Shown piece by piece: positions 53,775-64,000 of a stretch of DNA of 64,000 nucleotides. The notes under the pieces are model-generated. The model did not search any database. It saw only the letters and a program-made list of their open reading frames with translations, and was not told where the DNA came from. This stretch comes from Adineta steineri (Eukaryota; Rotifera; Eurotatoria; Adinetida; Adinetidae): assembly GCA_905250115.1 (NCBI GenBank), contig CAJNOI010000204.1, positions 1-64,000 of the forward strand. The letters are read 5' to 3'. The translations under genes and the position numbers were made by a program. How positions within the stretch are numbered: the stretch's first letter is position 1; every line of letters starts with the position of its first letter.

Positions 53775-56700
53775 ATGAGTTCTAATGTTATACAGTTAAC
53801 AACGTATTCGTCAAATGACCAACAAAGTTCGGCGAGTGGATCAAACTTGACCACAGACTTGGTGGAAGAAAACAGTATAATTGACGGTGACGATGATGAT
53901 CTTGATCAACTTAAAAAAAATATTGCTACGTTGAAAGCACAGTTCGTATTTTTCTAAATGTTTCAACTTAACTCAAAATATTTTGTCATTCACAGGCGAT
54001 GTTTGACCATTGCAAAAATTATAATATTTGGAATATATATAAGCATTGCAATGATTAGTGCCATATTAATAGTTTACTACACTACACCAAAACCAAGTAT
54101 GTTGCTAACTCAATATTTTCGTATTATTAATAATTAAAAAAGAAGTACAATTCATTCTTTGATAATTTACTTTTATTCTAGTTAATACATGTCAACTTAC
54201 GTTCAGACGTGTAATGCCAAGTACACTCATCTACAGTTCGCAACCACGATCTATTGCTGTTGCTGACCTAAATAATGACCATCAAATGGATATTGTTGTA
54301 GCTAACTCTGGTACAAATACGATTGGAGTATTTTTTTCGAACAACAACAGCAACGAAACTTTTTCTATTCAACAAACATATTCAACTGAACCACAAACTC
54401 GACCATATTCAATTGTTATTGCCGATTTTAACAATGATACTTATTTAGATATCGCTGTTGCTAATTTCGGTACCAATAGTATTAGTATTTTCATTGGCAA
54501 TATGAATAGTACATACAATAGTCAAAGAGTTTTCTCAACTCATTCTTTTCGTCCATGGTTCATCAGTGTTGGTGATTTTAATAACGATCAGTATTCCGAT
54601 CTAGCTGTCGTCTTCTATGGTACAGATAATATTGGTATTTATTTAGGCATTGGTAACGGATCATTTCAAAATGCAATTATCTACCTAACTGGTTATGATT
54701 CTCTGCCATATTCGTTAGCTATTTCAGATTTCAATAATGATAATCAACTAGATATTGTCGTTGCTAACTATGGTACTAATAATATCGAGATTTTCTTTGG
54801 ATGTGGTAACGGAACATTTGTCAATCAAACGATTTATACAACTACTCATCAGTCAAATCCAGCATCGATTTCTGTTGGAGATTTTAATGGTGATCAATTA
54901 CTTGATATTGTTGTTGCTAATCATGGGCAAGGTAATATTGGCATATTTCTAAGTCATAGTAATGGCACTTTTGGAATGCAGACTACATGGAATATTGATT
55001 TCAAATCTCGTCCACAATTTGTATCTGTTGGTTATATTAACAATGATACTTATCTGGATGTTGTTGTAGTTGATTCCGAAAACGATCGAATATATATTAT
55101 ACCGGGTAATGGTGATGGTAGTTTCGCTACAATTAGCACATTTGACTTAATCAGTGGATCACAACCATCTATGATCGTTATCGATGATTTCAATCAGGAC
55201 AATCAATCTGATATTATTGTAGTTAATTATGGGTTCAATAATGTTTTATTATTGAGTGAATATTCTAGTACACCATCAGCTCGTCAAAATAGCTATTTAG
55301 TTGGACATGGTTCTCTTCCAACTGCCGTTGCTGTTTATGATTTCAATAATGATGGTTATCTTGATATAGCTGTAAATAATTTTTTTAATAGTTATATTCT
55401 TATTCTAAATGGTATTGGTAATGATAATTTTGTTAGAGGAAAAACATATTCAACGGGTGATAATTCTGTACCAAATGCTCTTTTTCTTGTTGATCTAAAT
55501 AATGATCAACGAATAGATGTTCTTGTAGCAAATATAGGTTCGAATTGTTTAGGTATTCTATTTGCACAAGATCATGATAATTTTGCAAATATTATTACTT
55601 ATTCAAGTGGAACTAGTTCAGCACCATGGTTTGCTGGTTTTGGTGATTTTAATAATGATACTTATTTAGATATTGTTTCTGCTAATACAGGAATTGGTAG
55701 TATAACTATTTTTCTAGGATATGGAAATGATTCTTTTACTGATTTTATCACATATTCTACTGGTATTGGATCTGCACCAGTTTCACTTGTTGTTGAAGAT
55801 GCCAACAACGATTATCAATTAGATATTCTTGTTGCTAATCAATATTCTAATCTTGTTACTGTCTTTCTTGGATATGGAAATGGACGTTTTTATATGATAA
55901 CAAATAGTTCGAATAATGCTGCTGATGAATGTATTATGATTGCTGCTGGTGATTTCAATCGAGATAATAATATCGATGCTGTTATTGTCAATGCTGCTTC
56001 TGGAAATATGTACGTTTCCTTCGGAAATGGTGATGGTCATTTTCAAGAACCAGTCATTTATTCTTTAGGAAGTGGTGCTTCACCATATTATGTTGCTGTC
56101 ACTGATTATAATGGTGATAATAATACTGATATTATCGTTACAAATTTTGGTGTTAGCAATGTATTAGTTTTTTTTGGAGATGTCAATGGTAACTTTGAAC
56201 TTGAAAGAACATTTTCAACAGGTCTTGGTACGAATCCAGAAGGTATTGCTTTTGCAGATTTCAACAATGATGGAAAAGTAGAAATTATCGTCACAGATTG
56301 GGGAACTGGATATGTAACTATATTGACTGAATATTATGCTGCACAATTTACTAATCAAATTAGTTATTCAACTGGCTCTGCACCACATCCTTACTCATTA
56401 GCTGTTGGTCATTTCAACAACAATCAACAATCAGATGTTGTTATTGCCAACTCTGATACTGACAATTTAGGTATTCTTCTTGATTGGCATAATGGAACAT
56501 TTGCCAAACAAATAATCTATCCATTCAGTATAGATTCTTATCCACAATATGTTATTACGGGTGATGTTAATAAAGATAATCATACAGATATAATTGCTGT
56601 CAATTCAGAAAGTAATACGATGAGCATCATTCTTGGATATGGTAATGAGTCATTTGCTAATCAAATGATATATGATTTAAGAGATGATGCACATCCTTTT

Positions 56701-58482
56701 AGTGTAGCAATGAGTGATTTTAATAATGATGGCCGATATGATTTTGTCACTGCTAATCAAGGAACAGATAGTATTAGTGTATTTCTTGGATATGATTATA
56801 CAACATTTCAAAATCAAGTTACTTATTCAGATGGAAATAGTTCAGGATCTTTCGATATTGTTGTCGCTGATTTTAATCATGACAAATATCTTGATCTTGC
56901 TGTTAGTTTTCAGAATAGTGATACATTAACTATTTTTCTTGGAGACGGAAATGGAAGTTTCATAGTTGAAAATATCTATTCTACAGGTTCTAATTCTATT
57001 CCGGCAGTATTGATCGTCAATGATTTTAACAACGATAATCATTTAGATGTAGTGGTGGCTAATTCTGGAACGAATAATATTGGTGTTTTTTTGGGTTATG
57101 GTAATGGAAGTCTTGGTCCAATGGTGATATATTCGACTGGTGATGATTCCGCACCATATTCTATTGCTGCTGGTGATTTCAACAATGATAATCAAACAGA
57201 TCTTGTTTCAGCCAATTTCGGTACAAACACTATAGGTATTCTTTTCGGCTTTGGTAACGGAAGTTTTATACTTGTAGTACAATTTTCAACTGGATCTTTT
57301 TCTTTACCAAATGCAGTCACTGTCGGTGATCTCAACAATGATAATCGACTTGATATTGTCGTGTCTAATTATGGTACTAATACGGTCGGTATTTTTTTAG
57401 GATATGGTGATGGAAATTTTACAATGATAGTAACTTATTCTACTGGTTTACAATCATGGCCATATTGGGTTAGTCTTGGTGATTTCAATGGTGACAATGC
57501 ACTTGATATTGCTGTTCCAAATTTCGATAATGAATATGTGAGTATTTTTATGAACTATGGAAATGGAAGTTTTTCTAATGCTACATTCTATTCATCGGGA
57601 CCTGGTTCAGGTCCAACATGTGTTTGTATTGGTGATTTCAATAATGATAATATACTAGATATCGCTGTTGCCAATAATGGGATAAATAACGTAGCTGTTT
57701 TATTCGGATTTGGGGACGGAACATTTTTATTAGGCAGAGCATATTCGACTGGTTCAGGATCAACACCTCGAACTATAGCTGTAGGTGACTTCAATATCGA
57801 TGGACAATTAGATATTGTTGTTACTAATTTTCAATTAAGTAGATTTAGTGTTTTTCTTGGACAGGGTCGTGAACCATATGCGAGTGCATCAGACTATGCT
57901 TCCACTGATGAATCACAACCACATTCTGTTGCCGTTGGTGATTTTAACAATGATGGATGGATGGATATTGTAGTAGCTAATTATGGTACTGATAATATAG
58001 GAATATTTCTTGGATCTCGTAGTGCAATCTTTGGTAGTATGGTAACATATTCAACTGGCATTAATTCTGCACCGTATTCAGTTGTAGTAAATGATTTCAA
58101 CAGTGATAATTACTCAGATATTGTAGTTACTAACTCTGAAACAGATAATGTTGGAATATTTTGTGGTTATGGTAATGGATCGTTTACTAGTATAAATACA
58201 TATTCAACTGGAACTCGTTCTCGTCCTTATACGATTGTCACTGGAGATTTAAACAATGATAAACAGTTAGATCTTGTTATTGCTAATTCTGGTACAAATA
58301 ATATCTTTGTACTTTATGGATATGGAAATGCAACTTTTAGATATAGTAGCATCTATCCATTAGGATATGGATATCTTCCTTATTCGATAGCTCTTAGTGA
58401 TATGAATAATGATAATTTATTGGATATTATCATAGCATGTTATGGTACAAATCATGTGGAAGCCTTAGTGCAAATGTGTTAG
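53775..58482 (+). CDS. Giant type II membrane protein with 28 FG-GAP/VCBS repeats
   Basis: Exons 53775-53941, 53996-54096 and 54182-58482 keep frame for 1522 residues. Introns are 54 and 85 bp. A 56-residue acidic cytosolic head (DGDDDDLDQL) precedes one membrane segment (IAKIIIFGIYISIAMISAI, about 61-84). The ectodomain is then 28 repeats of about 50 residues. Each has a calcium-loop motif DFNNDxxLDIVVAN followed by GTNNIGIFLGYGNGSF and YSTGxxSxPYSI. The Asp/Asn ladder (DxNxDxxxD) is kept in almost all. It weakens in repeat 15 (HFNNNQQSD), and repeat 6 starts GYINND. Seven such repeats make one integrin-like propeller, so 28 would give four. Many N-glycosylation sites (NGS, NDS) are present. 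Probably surface adhesion or recognition; ligand unknown. Confidence 0.92.
54226..58470 (+). repeat. Internal tandem repeat of about 150 bp, 28 copies
   Basis: The coding repeats of the FG-GAP protein are visible at DNA level (GATTTCAACAATGATAA and GGTACTAATAAT variants) but well diverged, so they are not a recent expansion. Confidence 0.85.
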
Positions 58483-58568
58483 TCGTATAAACTACTCATA
58501 GAGAGTGAAGAAATAATCATTCTCAATCATTAATATTTTTTTTTTACTTTGTTAATGTTTATGTATAT

Positions 58569-58636
58569 AAGGGTGTGGGTGTGAGGGGGTATTTATTTTA
58601 TATTTACACTCGTTCACACCCACACCCACTTTCAAG
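58569..58636. repeat. Telomere-like palindrome, strong
   Basis: AAGGGTGTGGGTGTGAG faces TTCACACCCACACCCACTTT. It starts 87 bp after the FG-GAP stop codon. Confidence 0.85.
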
Positions 58637-59529
58637 ATCTTTCTTTTGTATGATGCATACAGAAAGACAAAAATGTAATAGTATTTTCTTCAGTCTCACT
58701 CTCAATAATTATATATTTATTTATTCTAAAGATATGTTTTTTGTTGATTGTATTAAATCAAGTTAATATTGCTAGATGAATCAAACTTATTGTTTTGATA
58801 CTTTTAATTATAACTATATATTTTATTAGCTTATTTTTCTTACATATTAAAATATTTTTATTAAGCAACAACATCTTGTTTGATTTCACTGAAGCACATA
58901 CGATAACAAAATGTTCATTATCCATAATTATTGTATCAGAGATGAAATCTTCTTCGATGGGTATATATTCGCTTGTGCGCATAACGTATAATTTCAATAA
59001 CAAATATTTTTAACCTTGCGCTTTTCAGAGTTGTCTGGTATTGTTGACCACACCATACTCTGAAGTTTAGTACAAACTTTCCAGTTTTCGTTGAAAAATA
59101 TGGCTTATCCAACGAAGAAACGAATTTTCTAATTTATCTATTTAATAAAAATAATTAATGAATTAGTGATCAAAATGTTATATCGTCATGCAATGTAAAA
59201 TTTCATTAAAAATGTTGAGTTATTATTATTCTGTAAGAAGATAGCTCAATAAGATATCATCTTGAACAATTGAAACATATATTTTTCTTATTGGAAAAAA
59301 GTAAAATAAAAAATTCAAATGTTAAAATTTTGAGTACAATACATAAAAGTAAATAAGTTAAAAGAAATATTCATTGAATTGATTATCAATAAAGTATAAA
59401 TATTTTGTTAAAAGTGAATTTGTTTCTCAGCTGTTTATATTAAATAGCATTTTGCAATTGTGTAACACTAAAAAATCAAACAAAAACAATTTTCAATATT
59501 TTGTTTTTTTTTTCTAAATAAATTCTATT
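58637..59529. other. Intergenic stretch between convergent genes
   Basis: AT-rich. The overlapping ORFs at 58758-59013 on both strands lack domains. Confidence 0.4.
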
Positions 59530-62485
59530 TTACCGTCGTGAAAAATAAATGAAGGTACCAACAGCCGCTGAGCCTGTTATCAATACGCCAAGTCCTAAAC
59601 CTAAACCTAAGCCTAATTTCAAACGATAATTTTCATCTTGAAGATCTTGAATGGAATTGGTTAATGATAATAGCTGAATCTCATATGATGGGTTTGTTGT
59701 TGTTTGTGTAGTAGTATTTGAATTTATAGTTGCTGTTATATTTATCCAACAATCCCAATACAAACATACTGGTAAACAAGTTGTTGTTGCTAAAACAATA
59801 TTTATATTTATGTATTAGAATTTATTAATTAATAATAAACCTATGTTATATCAACTATTTTTTGCTTTAATAATTTTCATTATTGCTATGTATGAACAAT
59901 ATTATTATTGTTACTTATATAACATAGAGATTATTCTTATTTTAAAAATTTGTCTTTCTTTGCTACTATAATATTATTATATGTGAAAAGCATTTAAACT
60001 TCAAATTTTCTTAAAAATAAATGTACTTCGATTTTCATTTTCAAACCGTTCAAATAATATTTATTTCTGACTGGCAAAGTATAAAAGAAATTTTCATAAC
60101 TATAGATTGTTTTACAATAATCTTTTCTTTTTAAATATTTCTTATTGAAAAAAGTATAAACAAATTTAATCGATATAGACAAAAAAATATATATAGTTTA
60201 TCAATAAACTATTTTATTAAAATTAATAATTTTCTTTTTTCCTTACCTGTTGTTGTTGTTGTTGTTGTTGAGCTTGAACTACTACTAGTGGAAGTACTAG
60301 TTGAAGTAGTACTTGAAGTTAAACTTATGCTTGCTGTTACGGTCATTGCTGTCGATGTTGTACTTGTTATAACACTTGTTGTAGTTGATGTACTACTAGT
60401 ACTCGTATAAATACTACTTGTGGAACTATTCGAATTTGATGTACTGGTATTTATCGTCGTCGTTGTCGAAATTGTACTGGTAGTACTAGTTGTTGTTGTA
60501 GTAGTACTTGTCAAACTCGTAATACTAGTACTGGTTGTAGCCGACGTGCTTGTAGTAGTTGTTGTCGTTGTAGTACTAGTGGAGGTTGTACGAGTGGTGC
60601 TAGTTGTTACTGTCGTAGTTGTTGACGTTGTACTTGTAGTGCTTACTGTCACCATCGTACTAGTAGAGGTTGAACTTGTAGTACTTGTTGTTGCCGTTCT
60701 AGTTGTGAAAGTCGTACTGGTTGTTACTGTTGTAGTTGTCGAGGTTGTACCAGTAGTAGCGGTTGTTGCACTGACTGTTGTGTAAGTAGTACTAGTTGTT
60801 ATACTCGTTGTTGCTGATGATGTGCTGGGAGTACTTGTCGAAGTACTGGTTGTAGATGTACTACTAGTTACGTTAGTTTTTGCTAAAATATGAACAAAAT
60901 AGATAGTGTATGAATTTTAAATAAGGTGGAAAAATGACGTATTTTACTTGATGTTGAAGTTATAGTCGAAGATGTGGTTGTTGCTAGTTGATAAAAATTC
61001 AGAAAATATGTAGCTATATTCGTTTAATAAGATTTTTAACGTTGAATACTGTAGTGAATATATCATTAGTTTTCTTTATGCAGAAAGTATTGTAGACAAG
61101 AATTAGTAATAGAAATGAACGGAAATCGAATTCTTCATTTAATAATTAAAGGTAAACTCTCTTCGTATTTGAAGGATATTCCTTTACCAGCATAGTCATT
61201 GTTGTTAACGTTGTACTAGTTATAACCACTACCAAATCTTTAAATATCTCACATATGATAACTGCTCTTTAATATTGTTCTTAGAAAATAAATTCTATCT
61301 ATATTTGAAATTTATTCTGTTTTAGAATAAAGCTTATTTCGACATGTTTATAACTTACCACAAGAACCAACAAATTTTTGAACACGATTATTATTAGTAT
61401 CGGCAACAATAAGGGCGCCATTTGTATCAAATTTAACACTGTATGGAAAATACAATTGATTTGGCAAAGGTCCATAATATATGATTCCAGCTATCATCGT
61501 ACCAGAAGTTGATCCTATCTTCCATCGCATAATACGACAGTTCGAATGATCTGTAATATATATATTCCCATTTTTGTCTCCAATGACTGACATTGGATCA
61601 CATAATTGGCTAAGTCCTGAACCACAATCGCCTGTTTGGCCAGCCACTGTTGTGCCATTAGTAGCTCCTTGTAACCACATTTGAATTCGATGATTAAATG
61701 TATCTGCAACATAAATCGTGTTCGAATTAATTGTATCAACAAATAATCCCAATGGTAAATAGAATTGGTCCGATCTTGTTCCATTACTTCCACAAACAAT
61801 AATACCTGTTGATGAAGATTCCCATCGAACGATCCGACTATTAAATGTATCAGCAATCCAAATAAATAATGTAATTGGATCAACAAAGAATCCATAAGGA
61901 TAATTTAGTTGATTACTTCGATCACCAAATCCATTATTACCAGCAACGACTATTCCAGTAGTTGCATCAGGTATCCATTTAGTCACACGTGCATTTCCAC
62001 TATCAACGATATAGATATTTCCACTAAGATCTACACTAATACCATCCACTAAAATAAATAAACTCCAAAAAAAATCTAAATATTGGTTATTAAAAGATAG
62101 AATTACTGGTATAGAATTGATTCAGTTTATAACCAGAAGTGCCATTGATGATTGTTGTTCCAATAGTCGAATTTGAAAGAAAACGTTGCACGCGAAGATT
62201 TCCAGTGTCTAGGACATAGAGAGTGCCATTCTGATCAACGAATGCGTCTTGCGGCTTGTTAAGATATGCAGCAGTGTTGTTTGACAAGCCTAAAGATGAG
62301 CCAGCAATTGTTATTCCATCAGGTGACCAAGTCATGTTTGGACAAATAGTTTGAGCTAGATATTCTTCAAGTAAAAATCTAAATCAAAATATCTGTTAGT
62401 AGCATTCATTTATTAAAAGAGATATTACATACATTGTTAAAAATATAGTTATCAACCATAATTGTTTGAAATATAAGTTCAACAT
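59530..62485 (-). CDS. Type I membrane protein: NHL propeller on a Ser/Thr stalk
   Basis: Six exons keep frame for 648 residues: 62433-62485, 62107-62378, 61359-62048, 60948-60983, 60247-60882 and 59530-59789. A signal peptide (MLNLYFKQLWLITIFLTIFL) comes first. Six NHL blades follow, ending VLDTGNLRVQRF, IVDSGNARVTKW, IADTFNSRIVRW, VADTFNHRIQMW, ITDHSNCRIMRW and VADTNNNRVQKF. A stalk of about 225 almost pure Ser/Thr residues follows, fit for dense O-glycosylation. A short Cys block (TCLPVCLYWDCW), a helical stretch (IQLLSLTNSIQDLQDENYRL) and a Gly-rich membrane segment (LGLGLGLGVLITGSAAVGTF) end it, with only a few residues (SRR) inside the cell. It is the mirror image of the type II NHL protein at 29657-31693. 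Ligand unknown. Confidence 0.87.
60247..60882 (-). repeat. Low-complexity Ser/Thr-coding tract
   Basis: Irregular ACT/AGT/ACA/TCA triplets over 636 bp, all within one exon. Slippage in triplet steps keeps the frame. It produces long open frames on the other strand that are not genes. Confidence 0.8.
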
Positions 62486-64000
62486 TGCAACTATTAGTTA
62501 AATAATATAAAAAATCAAATAAATAATTTGTTTACATAAATTAAATAATAAGAGATACACTATTGAAATAATTGTTATGAAAACTATAATCGTGACAGAT
62601 ACACCTTATTTACGATTAGTTTATCCAGGTACTCTATTATGACGGAAATTCATTTAAAAAACTTATTTTTTTTGTTTTATTCAAAGTTCTTAAATTGCAA
62701 GTTATTATTTAACTTCTGGATGAATAATTAACTTAAAAATATTTCAAGTGACAATATCATATATTATGGAAAATAGCTCTTTTCTTTTTGTTACTATTAA
62801 CTTTCAGTTAATGAGAAAATATATCATTAATATTCATCTCATTAACAAGCTAAAAATAAAAATAATATTTATGAAAGTCATGCATTCATAACATAAATAG
62901 TCCCACCAGGGAACCACTCGAAGTGTTAACAAACTTTTTGCTAGAATATTTTTATGGGTCTCTGTTTTTCCGACAAAATCAAAGTTTCAGAATTTTTAGA
63001 CGAAGCATTGCCGAGATATAATATTTTTAGAATATCCATATATACAACAATATCCGTAAAAAATCGATATCTCAGTTAAATCTCATCTTGTGCCCATATT
63101 CTCTTAGACTTTTTCTAGTCTATATGATATGCCTGCGATGTTATTTGTTCATATCTATAGTATCTGTAAAAAAATATTAGTAAAATAAATGTTTACCTAC
63201 AATATTGCTTGAAAAGAATAGTCTTTTTTTTCTAAAAATATATGATGTGTATATTATTATTGCAACTTATTTTTATAGTCAGTATTCTTCAGTAATAAAC
63301 TGTCAAGAAGAAAAAACAATTTAATAGGTTTGTCCCTTGAAACAAACAAGGATAACTATTTGAATATTATTTTAATTTCATGCATCAAAGAAAACATTTA
63401 ATATATATCATGATTCTCTACTTCTCTTCAAGAGTAAAGTCAATCTTTATAGAAGCATATTACATTGATTTTATTATGAATTTTTTTAATTATTAATAGG
63501 ATGAGCCATTTTATAATATATAACAAGCCATAATTAATGATTTTATAATGAGAACATTGAAGGTGTAGGTAAAATGAAATATTCGCACTCGAAAAATAGC
63601 ATAGAAACTCCTAATTTATCTTCAGTGTCTTCTTTCACTCATATAATAGTGAATAAAACTACAAAGATATCGATTGTTTCTTTTCTATTATATAATCAAA
63701 ACAATCTGTTGCTAATAATAAAAGTTAGAGCTAGTTGTTTGAAAATTTATAAACTTTTTCCTCAGACTGATCTTAATAAAATATAGATAAAGTCTATTGC
63801 TATGATTTTTAAACTACAGAATAAAAACAAGATAATATAACAAAGACGACATGTTATATTTATTATAATATTTATCTATAGATGATGAAAAATATGTAGA
63901 ATTCTTGTTTTCTCCTTCTGTCTGTCGATAGATATTACGTGAATAAAAAAAATTGAATAAAAAACAATAAAGCGAAATTCTTGGATATAATCATTATGAA
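62486..64000. other. Intergenic stretch to window end
   Basis: AT-rich. A weak arm pair lies at 63557-63591 (GAAGGTGTAGG / CGCACTCG). The ORF at 63574-63786 has no domain. Confidence 0.4.

Noticed and set aside
55819-56294. Minus-strand ORFs in the FG-GAP gene
   Set aside because: Shadows of the repeat-coding exon.
60420-60785. Plus-strand ORF of Val/Leu repeats
   Set aside because: It is the complement of the Ser/Thr-coding exon of the NHL gene; low complexity keeps both strands open.
3509-63591. CRISPR-like array from the regularly seen short repeats
   Set aside because: The repeats are palindromes kilobases apart, with no spacer-repeat alternation or cas genes, in a eukaryotic genome.

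Overview
The window looks like nuclear DNA of a bdelloid rotifer (Adineta/Rotaria type). It is AT-rich, and its genes are broken by many GT-AG introns of about 54-62 bp. It carries a Pol III-type tRNA-Leu. The gene content is the mix typical of bdelloids: many orphan rhodopsin-like GPCRs, NHL and FG-GAP propeller proteins on single membrane anchors, arginine ADP-ribosyltransferases, F-box and LRR proteins, and a fused multidomain enzyme. The organism call is inference from this content; no species marker was seen. Three 100-N assembly gaps (10457-10556, 25388-25487, 42853-42952) cut or flank genes.

Layout. 0-10 kb: two GPCRs on the minus strand, a small Cys-rich gene, tRNA-Leu(TAG) and a small three-exon gene. 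10-13.6 kb: a multicopper oxidase start runs into a gap facing a VWA-domain gene. A partial tandem copy follows that kept the VWA gene's promoter, first codons and repeat tail but not its VWA domain. 13.9-17.8 kb: a five-exon gene fusing DUF924, an FSH1/OVCA2 serine hydrolase, a DUF2828-like region and LRRs. 18.7-19.8 kb: a trypsin-like protease gene with an in-frame stop. 21.7-24.8 kb: an F-box gene flanked by direct repeats. 26.6 kb: a hAT transposase remnant. 27.5-31.7 kb: a neutral sphingomyelinase-like enzyme and a membrane NHL protein. 32.6-33.6 kb: a third GPCR. 35.1-35.9 kb: a frameshifted LRR gene. 36.9-41.9 kb: a complete nine-exon TRPA-type channel. 42.6 kb: a partial GPCR. 43.5-45.6 kb: a two-domain ADP-ribosyltransferase. 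45.9-46.1 kb: a NIDO-like fragment. 48.7-51.2 kb: a GST-like protein and a secreted protein. 53.8-58.5 kb: a giant FG-GAP protein. 59.5-62.5 kb: a second membrane NHL protein with a mucin-like stalk.

The genes do not form an operon or an obvious pathway. The shared theme is the cell surface and sensing: receptors, a channel, ectodomain propellers, a protease and a lipid phosphodiesterase.

The most unusual feature of the window is a family of more than 20 dispersed short palindromes. Their arms read CTTGAGGGTGTGGGTGTG and its complement, which resembles bdelloid telomere repeat units. They sit in intergenic DNA, often 70-130 bp past stop codons. The other main points of interest are the DUF924-hydrolase-LRR fusion and the VWA-tail derivative gene.
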